Shown: positions 10,461 to 23,637, counted from the stretch's first letter. The stretch is DNA of 64,000 bases from Silene latifolia (GCF_048544455.1 NC_133526.1:1070001-1134000), one strand, 5' to 3'. Program-made: numbers and translations. The notes: generated by a model not told the origin, from the sequence alone.

Positions 10461-11104
10461 CTGATAATTATGAAGATAATTTGGTTAAACTGATCAACCA
10501 AATTGTCTATCTTCAATTTGTTGGATCCAGCAATTGGTTGATTATTGAAAAAAATACTTACCCCCTCTGTCCCAGTGAATAGTTGACGGAGGGAGTACAT
10601 ACAAGATTGGGAAGAGATGACTAGTGATCATATTAAGGGGAAGAATTGTTCATATTATGCAATATACAAAAGTGGTTTGATAACAACCGTAAAATTCTTT
10701 TAGTTATCCTCTTTAAAATACGAGTAACTTTTAATTTGGTTAAATTAATTGTAATACTTGAATTGCCTTAATTACCCTTTATCATTTCACTTTTAAAATT
10801 TGAAAATACTTTGAGTAATTTCTTTTCACCAAATTAAACACGTACAATATCTCAACATGCATGCATGGGAATGGGAGTAGTACACTAGTACGTATTAATT
10901 AATTTCCTAAATTATTTAATTGAATTACTCCGTATAATAATAAGGCCAGTTCGAGAGCCTCGTTTTCTCGTTTGTCAAGAGAGCAGTTAACATTGTTGCG
11001 CATCTTATGACACACTTCATGCCTTTAGATTTTTCGACCCACTCGATTAATGATTTATTAAAAAAAAAAAAAAAAAAAAAAATTGTGTGAACCTTATATT
11101 TTGG

Positions 11105-11340
11105 CTATAGCACCAAAAAAAAAACCTTATATTTTGGCAATGGAATTTTACCACTGTCAATGTCTTGAACATCCTGAACGACGATTTCATAATGCCGCTT
11201 CACTTGTTCAACGGCCTTGGCAATGTTAGACCAGCGATCAGGGGTATCGCGGTTATAAATTGCCAAGGCCATTTCAAAGGCCTTGTTTTCCTTTGCTGTC
11301 AAGTGTGTACCACCGTTAGACGACGGGGGATCAGAATAGC
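11105..11340 (-). pseudogene. RADIALIS-like SANT/MYB gene fragment 2
   Basis: Minus-strand translation gives [47 protein letters not shown] and [11 protein letters not shown]. This is the RADIALIS-like single-repeat MYB signature. The GGKTV loop between the second and third helices is deleted in frame, the first helix tryptophan is Leu, and the upstream sequence has been replaced by a SINE (11366-11557). The frame runs 22 codons upstream into unrelated sequence. It was an independent gene copy rather than a duplicate of fragment 1, since the two lack different residues. Confidence 0.75.
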
Positions 11341-11365
11341 AATGAGAAAAAACAAGTTTATTATA

Positions 11366-11557
11366 TTGACTGGTGTGAGTGGTAAGGGCTCTCATCTCTT
11401 AAACAAGTGGTCAGGGTTCGATTCCGATTCCTGACTCTTGTGAATGAAAAAGGTCAAACTTGGGAGGGGTCAACCCATTAAATTGCCTTCAGTACCCCGG
11501 AGGAGATTACCCCAGCTGTTGGTAGGGGATACTCCTGGTCAACACCAAAAAAAAAAT
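11366..11557 (+). mobile_element. tRNA-derived SINE
   Basis: A box A-like GTGAGTGGTAAGGGC is followed about 35 nt later by a perfect box B, GGTTCGATTCC. The body ends in CACC plus an A-rich tail (11548-11557). Possible imperfect TSD: GTTTATTATA before, GTTTATATA after. It sits just upstream of RADIALIS-like fragment 2. Confidence 0.7.
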
Positions 11558-11626
11558 AAAGATGTTTATATACGAGTAGTTGATTACTTTCCAGAGTACT
11601 TGTTACACTTTGTGTATAATTAGAAT

Positions 11627-11778
11627 CATGGTTACCGAATTCGCTCGGTGCCCTACGAATCGTGAATTGTTAAAAGCGAATTATATCATGTTGTTTACTG
11701 AAAATACATATAACACACATTTTATAAGAGCGAATCGCAATTGGTAAGGACGAATTCATAGCGAATTTGGTAACCATG
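11627..11778. mobile_element. hAT-type MITE, 152 bp
   Basis: Terminal inverted repeats CATGGTTACC(G/A)AATTCGC are flanked by a perfect 8-bp duplication ATTAGAAT (11619-11626 and 11779-11786). Eight-bp TSDs are the hallmark of hAT elements. It has no coding capacity. Confidence 0.85.
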
Positions 11779-12738
11779 ATTAGAATGCTTATTTGGAGGC
11801 TGGTGAGGTCCTGGCTGATGCAGTAGGAGGAAAGGTGCGTAGTGATTGAAAGTGACTAGGAAAAAAAAAGTAACTTAATGAAAATTGATCTGAAGAGGAA
11901 GAAGAAAAAGCGAGGTACACCACTCTATATATAGGACTAGGAAAAAAGTAACTTAAAAAGACAAACTGCTAAAAAAATGATAAATTGGTAAAAAAAAATG
12001 AAAAACTGTGATAAATTGATCGAAAAACAAAAACCTTATTTAATTTACTATTTTTACATTTAAATTTGATCAAAATACCCTTGCGTAAATTAAATTAATG
12101 ATCCAATTAAAACACAAATCGAAAACTTGGTAAATAAGGTAATACGAGTAGTCTCAGTAGTCAGTCCCTCCCTCCGTACCGGTCAATCGAAAACGGGTAA
12201 ATAAGGTTTACATAATATGCAAGTGTATCGTGTATGTATGTAAACCTAGTTAGATCAATAACTAAGGCCATTGTATACACTAATAGTCCTATGTCCCGGT
12301 TAATTGTTTATTAATTACCTATTTCATTTTAAATTATCTTAGTTAATTATTTACCTTTTTATTCTAGGATTGCACACTCGATTTGATTCACTTGTCATCT
12401 AATAACTGATCGATTATTCTTCTTTTTTTAATTTTGTGTCAAAAACAAAAATAAATAAATGACCGGGACATGAGGAGTCCTCAAGAAATCCATATACATA
12501 AAAATCCAAAAAATAATTTCAAAAATCTATACGGTTAATTTCGAACATTAATAATACAAATTCGAACTGCATGTGACTTTATTTTCGAGCCGAGGAGCCA
12601 ATGTTAACTCGGCTTGACATGGTTAAGTTCTCGAGTTGAGCTCGGTCGCACGAGCTATCTCGTTTCGTTCACTCTCTATTTCACAAATGCGTAAAAACTC
12701 GCCTATAAAAACGAGAATTTGTTTCAATTATTACCAAA

Positions 12739-13575
12739 TTAGTGTAGATCCCGCGCAAATGCGCGGTAAATATAAGTCTTTTAATTTTTAGTGTATTAGT
12801 TATAGATTTTAGATTTATATCTCATAAATTTTTATAAAAAATAACTAATAATAAAATTAATCAAAATAATTGAATAATTCCATGAATTGTGTTTTTTTTT
12901 ATGAAAATATTTTAGTTACATCGAATTATTTTAAAAAAAATCTTTTTTCGTCACGAAATTAATAATAGGAGATACGGTTTTTATGTATAGGTTATTTTAA
13001 ATGGAAAATTAGTTTAATAAATGAAAATATAATTTTTTTCCATACATAAGTTTGAGCATTTTGTAAGAAATTTTTTAAAGAAGTTGTATTATCTTAGTAT
13101 ATAGGAGGATTTATATACTTTTTAAATTTGCACCTCATTAATATTTATAAGTTCACTCAATTGTGAATTGTAAATTTTTATTTAAATTGTGAACTTAAAT
13201 TGTGAATTTTTAAATTTGCACCTCATGAAACAAAAAAATGAAACGGAAAACAAATAAAAAAAATTATTTAAATTGTGAATTTTTTTTAGTGAATGTTTTT
13301 TGTTACGAAGTTAATAGTAAGCATGTGTCAAGTTATTCTTTATAGTAATAATTATTGCATTACTGGAAAATTTAGCAACTTATACTTTATAGTTTAATAT
13401 TAATTTTATTTTATTTTAATGAAAAAAATCACAATTATGAATTTATTTAAAAAATTAGCGTTTATTTACAAGAATGTATTCATTGAAAAGATAATAATTT
13501 AATGGAAGAAAATTTTATTTATTACCTTATTTAGCTAGATGTTTTTTAAAGGAAAAATTTTAATAATAGGAGGGA
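12739..13575 (-). mobile_element. Non-autonomous Helitron, 837 bp
   Basis: On the minus strand the element begins TCCCTCC and ends in a GC hairpin (CCGCGC, ATTT, GCGCGG), then GATCTACA, then CTAA, then a host T. This fits Helitron rules: 5' TC, a hairpin just before 3' CTRR, insertion between A and T, and no TSD. The diverged spacer repeat at 9869-9871 keeps the uninterrupted site (TTACCAG A|T TGAA), which supports both ends. The interior is AT-rich with no Rep/helicase coding. Confidence 0.8.
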
Positions 13576-14918
13576 TTGAATAAATTTCATTGTAAATTAA
13601 TTAAATAATAATACGACTCTATTATGCGAATAAAACAAGCCAACCACCCCGCCTATCTCACTTATCTTATCTCCCTTTTATAACTAAGCTCAATACACTA
13701 CTGACTACCCTACCCGATCTACCTAACTTATCATATCTTCTTCCCATTTAATTTCTGTTAATTATCGAGTTAAACTCAACCAAATTATCTATCTCCAATG
13801 TGTTGGATGGATAGCAATGGGTTGTTTTATTAAGAAATACTTACCCCTCTGTCCTAGTGAATACATTTGACCATTTTAGATTTCATTATTTTTCCGGGTC
13901 AAATCATTAAGATTTAACAATTATTCGGTTTTGATCGAGTTTGGGTAAGGTGTTATTATTTGGAAATCGGGATCATAGTTCAGTTGCTCAGGACAAGTAC
14001 GTCGCAGATGAAGTTTTTTCAAATCGGATTCCTTGCAAAGGATAGTTTTGTCAAATTTATTTAGAATAATGGAAAATTAAGCTATATGTAACATTTTTGG
14101 CCTATTTGTCATAATTCTTCACTTTTCTTTTTTACCAATTTATTAGTACACTCTATAATTTTTAATCAATTTGGCAAACCACCTCCACTTTTTTACCAAT
14201 TTAATAGTTTGGCCCATTATTATGTAAAGACGTCTAAATCGTCTAAGTCATGCCTTATCGATTCATAAGATATACTCTGCATATATACAAGTAGTATACA
14301 ACAAGTGTATATATCATATATGTAAACCTAGTTAGATCAATAACTAAGGCCATCTTACACACGTACTAATAATGTCTCTATTCGAGTCAATTGTTTACCT
14401 GTATCATTTTAAATTATCTCAATCAATTATTTATCTTTTTTATTTTAGGAATATCTTTGATTGATAACTTGATACTCCGTATTACACACTCTATTTGATC
14501 AACTTGTCACCTAATAATTGGTCAATTGTTCTTCTTTTCTTGGTCGTTGTGCCAAAAATAAAGATAAACAAATGGAACATAGAAAATTGTATTTAAGAAA
14601 TCTATATACATAAAAATCTAAAAATAATTTCAAAAATTTATACTATCTAATTTCAAACATTAATTTAAACATTTTAAGAGGACTACCTAAATCCCTAAAA
14701 AGTAATAATTATGAAAGATAATTTGGTTAAACTGATTAACCAAATTATCTATCTTCAACTTGTTGGATGCAGCAATTGGTTGATTATTGAAGAAATACTT
14801 ACCCCCTCTGTACCAGTGAATAGTTGACGGAGGGAGTACATACAAGATTGCCCGTCAAAGCTGAACAAGTAGTGCTCCAAATGTGTATGTACGTATCTAG
14901 AGCGTATGTTTTCAATTA

Positions 14919-15062
14919 GCCGCTGCCTATTACAAAGCTTATGGATTTGGGTATGTATCCTCTGTTGACGACTACAAATTAGTGATAAAATACTTATTAG
15001 TTTTTGATTTAGCGGTTGAGAGGTTTGATGTGATTAAAGTCGATTGCAAAATTATGTACTAG
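14919..15062 (+). pseudogene. F-box-associated (FBA) domain fragment
   Basis: A 45-codon frame reads AYYKAYGFGYVSSVDDYK, then LLVFDLAVERFDVIKV, then a stop. YGFGYxSSxDDYK followed by a strand ending FDLxxERF is the start of the F-box-associated domain in plant F-box proteins, which are substrate receptors of SCF ubiquitin ligases. The F-box itself and the rest of the domain are absent. About 15070-15458 contains only a locally duplicated stretch (CGCCTTAATTTAAT, then AGAATATCAATTGCC). Confidence 0.6.
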
Positions 15063-15953
15063 ACCTACGTAACACAGAATGCATGGTTTTAACGTTCAAT
15101 GATGTGTTTACGATTGCAAAATATGTTGGTTCCAAGCTAATTAGTTTCTTCTCCGTTTCTTATTGAGGATTCAGAGGTCAGAGCCATTGTTGTTTGCTCC
15201 TTGCCTTCTAGTTCAAGACCATCCATCAAGATCGGAAACGCCTTAATTTAATTTAATATAATGCTTAGAATATCAATTGCCTTAATGTTCATCCTAAATT
15301 ACAAGTTAGTTATACTAGGCAAATAAATAAGCTGGTTGATAATATGGAGTAACAACTGAAACGCCTTAATTTAATGCTTAGAATATCAATTGCCTTAATG
15401 TTCAACATTTCCGAATGCTGCAAACTCTTTCTCATTTCGTACATGATGTTCAACATTTCCTAACATACCTTATAGTCTTATACCTACTACCTAAAGTTTG
15501 AAAGTGCGGTATGTAGTTAGATTCAGCAAGTTAGTTTTCTTACCGAGTTCGATCTGTTTGCTCAATATTTTCAAGGGCGTCTAACACCCCGTGCAACCAC
15601 GGACGGAGGAACCGGGCCTCCGCTTTTGAACACCTAATTTATAAGCCTTATTGATTAAATTCAATACAAAAATTGAAGTATAATACCCTTGTGCATTCAT
15701 ATTTAGGACCTCATTTTTTCTCGGTTTGGGCCCTCCATTTGTACTTTCAAAATAAAATAATAAAGTTAATCTATACTTTCAAAATTTTGAAATATAGAAG
15801 GCTCATATAATTTTAGAAACTTAAATAAGTATACTTTTAATATGAAACTAGTTTAACTAGAAGAGAGGAGAGTTTATTACTTTGATTCAAAACTTCATTT
15901 TTAAAGATAATTAAATTTAAAAATAGATAATTAATTAACATGAAAATAGTCTT

Positions 15954-16240
15954 TTTTTTTTAAAAAAAAAAAACATAAAGGTTATATCATATCATGCAAA
16001 TAAGAAGAAATAACGCCCACAAATTCATACGGAAAATTTCCCGTCCAGACACGCCTACCAATGCTCCATGGAGTAGCATGAGCCACCACATGCGCAAGCC
16101 TATTAAAGTTCTACTAGAATACGTAAATAAAACCAAATCGAATAAATTACAAAAATTCCAAATATCGTCATAGAGTAGGAAAAGCTCGCTTCTCCCTTTC
16201 TTGCGCTTCTTCATATCATTAACTACCCCGAGACAATCGC
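15954..16240 (-). mobile_element. 5'-truncated LINE tail, block B copy
   Basis: This is the paralogous copy of the insertion at 651-933, with the same 19-bp TSD at 15935-15953 and 16241-16259. It is an RNase H-end remnant only, reverse oriented. It shows that the insertion is older than the block duplication. Confidence 0.8.
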
Positions 16241-17271
16241 TTAACATGAAAATAGTCTTAATTGTCAATAATAACAAATTTAAAAGAACATACCCGTGTA
16301 ATTTGCACGAGTTTAAGACTAGTAACTAATTATAATAAAAACCGACAAGAAAAGAGAAGAAGAAGAACGGAATTTTTGCACCCTCAACATGTAATTTGGG
16401 ACATCTCCCAAGTAGTTAGATGTAGATTTGAACAAGAGTATGTTATCAACGGTTTTCGCAATTTGAAAAAGTTTCCATCTTTAAAAAACAAACACGTTTT
16501 TTATCGCTTCGCTAAGGGTAGTTTTGAAAACAAGATTGTGACTTTGTTTCTTAACGAAATTTTGGTTTAAAAGATGTTCTGGATTTTTGGGAGTGTGAGT
16601 TTGTGACTTAAAGCAAAGAATTGGTACAAAAATGATGATTTATGGATTAAAATGGAGGGAAAACAGTTCTGGTTCAAAACTGGAGCGAACTTGTGCTCGA
16701 ATTCTCACCTAAGCTCGTGTATGAACAAAGGAAGGGAGGTCTCGAGGGAGAGGCGAGAGTTCGGGTTCGCAAAACAGGGGAGAGAAACTCGGGTTTAAAA
16801 CGCATCAAGAATCGAGTCCAAACAAGCTAGAAACAAGCTTGAAATCGGATTTAAACAAATTGAATATCAAGTCGAAATTTTGAGGTAAAAATCAAGTCTT
16901 TGAATTTTGAACTTAAAATCGAGTTAAAATATTATATTTAAAACAATAATTAAAATAATTTAAAATCGACTAAGAATCTCAAAATGAAATTTATTTTGAA
17001 ACACACTACCCAATTATACAATTAAATTTGGAACACACAAATAACTATCAGAAATAAAAATAGGGAATGTTTAAGCAGCAAATTATCCAACCTTTACAAA
17101 ATCTTTAAAATTTGATGTAATGTAAAAAATGTGTAATCAAAATCCAATTTGTTTTTATTTTTGTATATCTTTTAAAAGAAAGAGAAAAAAGGGGCTCACT
17201 CTGGTTCATTTTGTTAATGTGATCATTACATGGTACCGTCCATGTGGATGAACAACCATTCCTTTTTTTTT

Positions 17272-17459
17272 TAAATAGGTCTTGGTATAGACGGGTGGGG
17301 CGAATAGACGGGTAAATACCTCTAATAAAATGGGTAGGGGGGCAAGGTGGGACACCCCCATGTGCTTCCCACTTTATGATAAATGAATATTTTGTGAGGG
17401 AAAATAGTATCCGTCTATACGTATAGACGGATAGTGTCCGTCTATAATGAGAATTTGTG
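17272..17459. mobile_element. Mutator-type MITE, block B copy
   Basis: Counterpart of 1967-2153, with TATAGACGGG on the left and TCTATAATGAGAATTTGTG on the right. The palindrome CCGTCTATACGTATAGACGG lies inside the right arm. Confidence 0.65.
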
Positions 17460-18404
17460 TTTTTTTTTAGAGTTGAGTTAATTAAAATTATTATTAAAAT
17501 TTTGATTTTGATTAAATTTTTCTTTTACATAATAAATTTTAACGATTTGCGAAAACATTTTGCAGATGATCATTCCTTAAACTCCTAAAATGCAATTTAG
17601 TTGATTAATGAGATATTTTTATGACGAAAATGCAAAGTTCGTACTATTAATGTCTAAGTTGAAAAATTGGATTATTTTTAGAAGACTTAACAAAGATCGA
17701 GTTATTTTCGTTAATTTGCCTATTTTGTATTAAAGGTCTTAGATTAACTCCGAGTCATAAAATAACACGTCTATCAAAATTAACCGTAACTCAATCCAAA
17801 ATCTTTTCCGAAACCCCGAAATAAAAATAAACAAGGGCCGTCAAAAATCAAAATGGAATGAGCAGTCATTATCAAATTCGAAATACATTTGAACCTTGAT
17901 TTTCCCAAATTCGAAATGATGGAACCCGTCGAAGATGTTTAACATGCATATATGGAGATTCTTTTTAACTTCAACGAGGACCATTCTTTTAAAAAAAAGG
18001 ACAAAATTCATTGTTCCAAATCATATTCTTTTTCTAACTTAAATTACTTTATTGTTTTTGTTCTCTCGCTAGTATCCAATTCTCATCGAATGTCGTCATC
18101 ATCCAAAATCTTTTCCGAAACCCCCAAATAAAAATCAAAATGGAATCAGCAGTCATTATCAATCTTCTTTATCATCATCTTATCAACGTTGTTATCGTCT
18201 TCATCAATCCATCATCCTCATTTTCTCAACCTTAGATTCTGATAAAAAGAAGAATAATAAAAGCAAAAGGCATGTTCATTAGATGAGGATGAGGATCCGT
18301 GGAAATAGTTAGGTGATTGATTTTAGTTTGTTAGATGAGGATCACGTGGAAATAGGTAGGTGATCATGTGGGATTGTATATAGTTAGATGCCTATTATTC
18401 AACA

Positions 18405-18817
18405 CAAAATTTTATTAAAGGCGGCACTATCCGTCACTTTGGAGTGACGAATACCATTTTCTCTCACAAATGACCCAAATAGAGGAGAGAGGGAAGCACA
18501 TGGGGGTGCCCCCACCTTGTCCCCCCCTATTCGTTTTGTGAGTGACATTACCCTGCTCATTTGCTTCGAGTTCGAGGTTTGGTCTCATTCCCAACCAATA
18601 ACCCGAATTTACGGTGTAGTCCCCATTCCTGCTAGGCCACCAATAGAGTTGGTCTTCGGGTAAATCTCTGCTTAACGGGATTTCATGTATCCTCCTGACC
18701 TCCTCTTCCAAAAACAGAGCACTCAAAATATCTTCTCGCCAAGAACCCGTATTCGCATCAATGAGCTCGGCCACATACATAGACGGGTTCGCTTCAATAT
18801 TTGGATGTGGTATATTG
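18405..18817 (-). mobile_element. MITE end plus LINE zf-RVT fragment, block B copy
   Basis: Same arrangement as 3054-3476, so the junction predates the A/B duplication. It is followed directly by the sequence that in block A lies 400 bp further on. A shared TATATT at the junction suggests deletion in B. Confidence 0.55.
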
Positions 18818-19063
18818 ATAGTGACTGATATACAGCAGGAATTATGGTAATAGTGTAATACAATACGGTAGGAATTATGGTAATAGTGTAAGCAAAAAGT
18901 TCATTAATTCCATCTAGCATCAATATGAGCGGCAACGGCTTAAAGAAGAAAAAGAAGAACAGTTACAACACGTCTTCGTTATTATCCTCACCTTCCAATT
19001 ATTCTCTCAACACTTAAGTTACATCGCAGGATATAGTAGAACGAATCGTTGGTTTGATTGTTA

Positions 19064-19109
19064 GATGAGGCGTGGAAATAGGTGGTAGGTGATCATGTGT
19101 GTATAAATA
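19064..19109 (+). promoter_or_regulatory. Proximal promoter of 2OGD copy B
   Basis: The recurring upstream module ends at GGTGATCATG and is followed by TATAAATA at 19102-19109, as in copy A. Two further modules lie upstream at about 18283-18370. The leader is about 350 nt. Confidence 0.6.
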
Positions 19110-19460
19110 CCCCCACAGATTCTTCAAAATTTTCATAACCAAAACATCTCCAACATCAACTGCATCCACTGCATATATAACAGTTGACTGTTAGTTGACT
19201 AATATAACAGAATCTCTATATATACACTTGTACTCCTTACAATTGTAAACATAAGTTTCATAATACAATTTACTCAGATTACTCATTATCATATTCTCTC
19301 ATCTATATTCTCTCTACAATACAATTCATACATTTCTATACATCTTCATTACAATCATAAATCTTCATCTTCAACCTATGTTACTAGATTAATACTAATC
19401 TTCTTCACCTACTTTCTTTCTTCCTAAGTTGCAGGAAATCAAAAAAAAAAAAACAAAAAA

Positions 19461-21508
19461 ATGAAACTATTAGCGGAATTCCTAAGTGAAAGTAACCAAT
19501 TCCCATTAGATTATAAATTGCTCGACCGTGAATTACCTATTCCTTTATATGAGGAACCAATCCACGACCTACGAGTAGCTGACCTGGTGTGTTTGACGGG
19601 GCCTACGAATCGTCGGCCACCAATAGTCCTCGACTCCGTCTATCAAGCAGCCATATCTGATGGCATATTTCAAGTATGCTCAAATATTCTCATTTCCCTT
19701 CTCTTATCTTATCTTCAAAATTTGAACTAGTTAATAACAAATTAGTTTCGATCCATTTACTAATCACGGTAATTTTTATTGGATTTTTTTTTATTGTTGA
19801 TAAATGCAATCATTTTGTCCTAGGAAAGACTAAAGAGGACAAGGCCGTTTGTTAATGGAGTATATATTTTTATATATGAACTTATGAAGGCCATGTAGAG
19901 TTTGTTACGTGTGATTTATGAGGCCACTCTAATTTATAAGTTCGCTTTTTTTATCGACTTTATTTAAACGACTTGCTTAATATTAATTTTGATCCATTTA
20001 CTAATCATTGGTAATTTTTATTTTGATGGGTTAAATTATTTTAAAAACGTAAAGATATGATTGTGATTTGAGACGGAGGGAGTATAAATTTGGGTTGGAT
20101 ATATTAATTTATTAATTATTTTAATTGTGTGTTAATTAAAAATGTAGAGTTAATTAACTGGATATGAGTGATTGTTTATATAATCTTTTAAGCACATAAT
20201 GTTGTTCTTGATAATTTAACACTTAGTTTTACGTAATTACAAGGTCACCAATCATGGAATCGCCCCAAGAGTGATGGAAAGGGCCATGCAGGGTGCAACA
20301 AACTTTTTTGAATTACCCATTTATCGACTCAAGAGCAAGGCTGCAGAATTAAAAAGTGAATATTCCGACATTTATTCCGGCAGTTATGTCCATTTTTCAG
20401 GAATTTATGATAGAGCAAAATATTGGAGGGACACTGTGTTCTTCTACTGGCCCTCACAAACCTCACAAACCGTAAATATCCCTGATCATGCATCCAAATT
20501 CAAGTAAGTTTTGTTAATAATTTAACAATTACTTTTACTTTGGACGGGTATATCTGTCTAAAGTGTAGACGGATCAAATATATGACCACTTTACATAATA
20601 AGACAAGGTGGTAACATCCAACTTATTATTTGTCTTATTATAAAATTAGTGTAATATTTGGCCCACAACGACTTTTTGCATTTAGACGGATAAGAAGTGA
20701 GAATTCGTGATAATTTAAACGAGTCTTACTTAACTTATTTAAGTGGACTTGGTCATAAAAGTGTAGTAATATGGATAATAGATGACAAATTAGATGCCCA
20801 TAGGCCGACCGGCTATGAGCCTATGACCACAAACAAAAATATTTTCCCTGTGAGCTTGGCGAAAGCTATTATACACTAATTATTTCTCAGCAAATTTTAC
20901 GAGAAAATTTAACTAATATACACCAAATGTTTTCCATATGTAGCTCTTCTGTTGGATACTATGCTTCAAAAGTCAGACCACTTGCTGAAAAATTATTAAG
21001 TTTCATCAGTGAACGTCTTGAGCTTGGCGAAAGCTATTTTGATGAGCAAGGACTCACGTCGGTGAGAAGGCTAAATATAAACTCGTATCCGCGTTGTCCA
21101 CAACCTGCATTAACTTGCGGAATACCTCAGCATAGAAATCCCGATCTGCTAACGATCACATTTGAAAGTGGTGCGAACGGGATACAAGTGTTTAAAAACA
21201 ATCAATGGCAGAGCGTAAAGGCTCAACAGAATGCATTGATTGTGACACTAGGAAGTCAAATGCAGGTTGTGAGTAACAATGTACTCAAAGCACCCGTTCA
21301 TAGGGTGCTTGTGAACGCTGAAAGGGGACGTACATCAATCTGTTATGCCATAGCCCCAAGTAATAAAACCGACGTGAAACCTGCTGCCATTGGCCGCCCA
21401 GGAGCAGAACCCGCGCGCTACAGAAGCTACAAATATTCTAAATATCTTGAGAATCACATGACGAATTATAGAGACGCAACCTCAGTTGTATCGCATTTTG
21501 AAGTGTAA
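19461..21508 (+). CDS. 2-oxoglutarate/Fe(II)-dependent dioxygenase-like protein, copy B (HxN variant)
   Basis: Exons 19461-19673, 20244-20503 and 20944-21508 join in frame to 345 aa with the same intron phases as copy A. The extra residue is one codon in exon 3 (SGANGI versus SGHGI). The iron-site motif is His221-Arg-Asn223 (AAT at 21137-21139) in place of His-x-Asp; the distal His (APVHRV) and Arg-Thr-Ser are kept. The protein is otherwise nearly identical to copy A, but three patches differ strongly: CLTGPTNRR in exon 1, YSDIYSG and GIYDRAKY in exon 2, and YSKYLENH near the C terminus. Introns and UTRs differ much less by eye. It is an intact gene by sequence; function is unknown. Confidence 0.85.
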
Positions 21509-22117
21509 TTTGTTGAAAGTTGATTTCGGAAAGTAAATGAACTTGGATTTTAGACATTTAGTGATGGTTATTGTCTTATTCGTTTTAGTTGAATATGGAT
21601 TCATATTGTGGGACCTAAAGGCTTTTAGTTTGAGACTTTTAAGTACAAGCAGGGCCAAATACTTGGGTGCACTTTCATTGGAAAAAGATCATTATATGAC
21701 AGTTTGAAATTCATCTCAAAACTTGTTTTGTGCTTTTTAAAATTAAGATTTTCAACATATTGAAACGAACAAGTATCAGCTTTGTTTCTCTTGTTCATGA
21801 TTGAGACTAACACAGAAAAAGTAGGCTTACGAAGACAAAGATGAAGAAGAGAGTAAATTTAGAGGGAATGATTGAATTGCAGAGAAATGTTAAAGCTGAT
21901 TTTATAACTTGGAGATGAGATTGAGAAATTAGGAAATTAGGGATTTGTAGTTTGGATTTTGGAAAGTGTTCGAGTTATGGCGGTGTTTTGTGTGTTCGTC
22001 TAACGGCAAACTCCTACTGCTTTACCTTTGTGCGTGTTTTAGCTGCAATAGTAAACGCATCTTCTTTTAATTGTTTCTTAGTTCGGAAAAAAATGGAATT
22101 TCCATTACCATTGTATA

Positions 22118-22635
22118 GACCTCTCAAACGGGTCGGGTCCTGGGTCGGGTCAGAATACGGGTCATGGGTCGGGACAGGGTCAGAATACGTGTCAAGAAAT
22201 AATTTTTAACGTCTTTTTAAAACGATTTTTTTAATTTACAAAATTATTTTTTAAAAAGTAAAATATATTTAAAATTATTATTTTAATCATATTCATCATA
22301 TACAATAATTATATTGATATAATTATTAAAATAAAGTTTTTTAATAATTATTTTATTATTAAATATTATAAAAGTTATATAAAATTGACTTTTTGGTTGA
22401 ATTTTTAATTTTAAGTAATAAAAAATAATTTTTTAACTATATTTTCAAATATATTAATATTTTTACTAAAATTCATGATTTACCCTTGACCCAACGGGTC
22501 GGGTCTCGATCCTAAAATAACGGGTCATTTCGAGTACGGATCAAACGAGCCGCGGGTCGAAAAAACCGGGTATGTAACCCAAAAAAACGGGTCGGGCAGG
22601 TCGGGTTTTCGAGTCGGGTCGAATTTTGACAGGTC
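22118..22635. mobile_element. GGGTC-rich inverted-repeat element, block B
   Basis: Copy of the element at 7361-7893, with GACCTCTCAAA at the left and TTTTGACAGGTC at the right. The AT-rich core is nearly unchanged; the left arm is shortened relative to block A. Confidence 0.6.
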
Positions 22636-23637
22636 ACAGATCAATGCGATTAGTGTAACCGATATAGCAAACTACTTTCCGCGTTGAGAAGGTCATCAAT
22701 GCTGTGATTATGTGATTGATGAGGGTCTCATCCCGGAAGGCAATTGAATTTTTTTTTCCCGATTTTTTGCGTAACCCAGGTTCCAGACTAACACGACATC
22801 CTTTAGGATGAAAATGTTGTCTTTTAGGACATCACAATGCATGACTAACACATTGTTACTACGCAAGACTAACACAACATCACAACGCACTTTGCAGGTT
22901 ATCTCATTTAATTGAAGATTTCTTCTTTGGCTATTTTACATATTTTAAAGGGCGGGAACGACTATAAACATGTTTCTGTTGTTATGGGCTTTTTTAAAAA
23001 TTAAAGAGGAACTTACTATGCTCATAATCACTTCTATTTGTGTGGAAACATTAATTCATCGTGCTGAAATTGAGAATATGCCGAGAGTTTGAGCCATTTC
23101 GTATGCAGTAGTGAGTAGTCTTCTTGAGCCATTTCACAAGCTTGTGACGGAATAGTGTCGTCACAAATGAGAATTTGTGAAATATCAGATCACATGGCAT
23201 ATTTGTAATTACCGGGGTATAAGTTGTCCCGTAATGTACTTGCAATTTGGTCGAGAATAAGAAAGGTCAATTTCGAGTTGTGTTTGCAAGATAGAAAAAA
23301 GATAAATGTATTAAACCTTTTAACTTTTTTTGGACCACACAAACCACTCTACCCACGTGTAAATGAAATTGGAGCACACAAAACCTTCCAAAAAAAGAAT
23401 GAAAGAAGAAAATCCGACTATCATAAAACAAAAAAAGATGAAAAAAATAAACGACTAGAAAGAAGTCTGTAGAAAAAAATATTTATCTTACTCGTATTTT
23501 GAGCATAACCCAATTCGTCAATGATAAATTGGGCTTCACATAAAGCCACAAGTTAAATAAATTAAATCGGGCTGCTTCACATGAGTCCAAAATCCGTAGC
23601 TCTTAAACTCATTGTTTTCACTTTGCAGTTAGACCAT

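Larger units (their letters stand above)
9690..14880. repeat. Three diverged copies of a spacer repeat
   Basis: Modules recur in the same order. One is CACAAATGCGTAAAAACTCG (near 9817, 12683, and 48882 elsewhere). Another is CTAGTTAGATCAATAACTAAGG (12245, 14328). A third begins AACCAAATT(G/A)TCTATCTTCAA and ends TACTTACCCC (10496, 13776, 14735). Two copies end in GACGGAGGGAGTACATACAAG. The copies differ from one another by a MITE at 9940, a Helitron at 12739 and RADIALIS-like sequence near 10300. They are clearly older than the A/B and P1/P2 duplications. Apart from entries given separately, no gene is seen here. Confidence 0.65.
15459..23483. repeat. Duplicated block B (paired with block A)
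   Basis: This is the second copy of the 8-kb block at 104-8305. It includes the same LINE insertion with the same TSD, the same MITEs and a full 2OGD gene. It keeps about 440 bp (22915-23360) that A lost, including a MITE end at 23137-23178. It lacks the A-specific palindrome segment and the intron 2 MITE. The 3' flank (21509-23483) has no supported gene. Confidence 0.9.
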
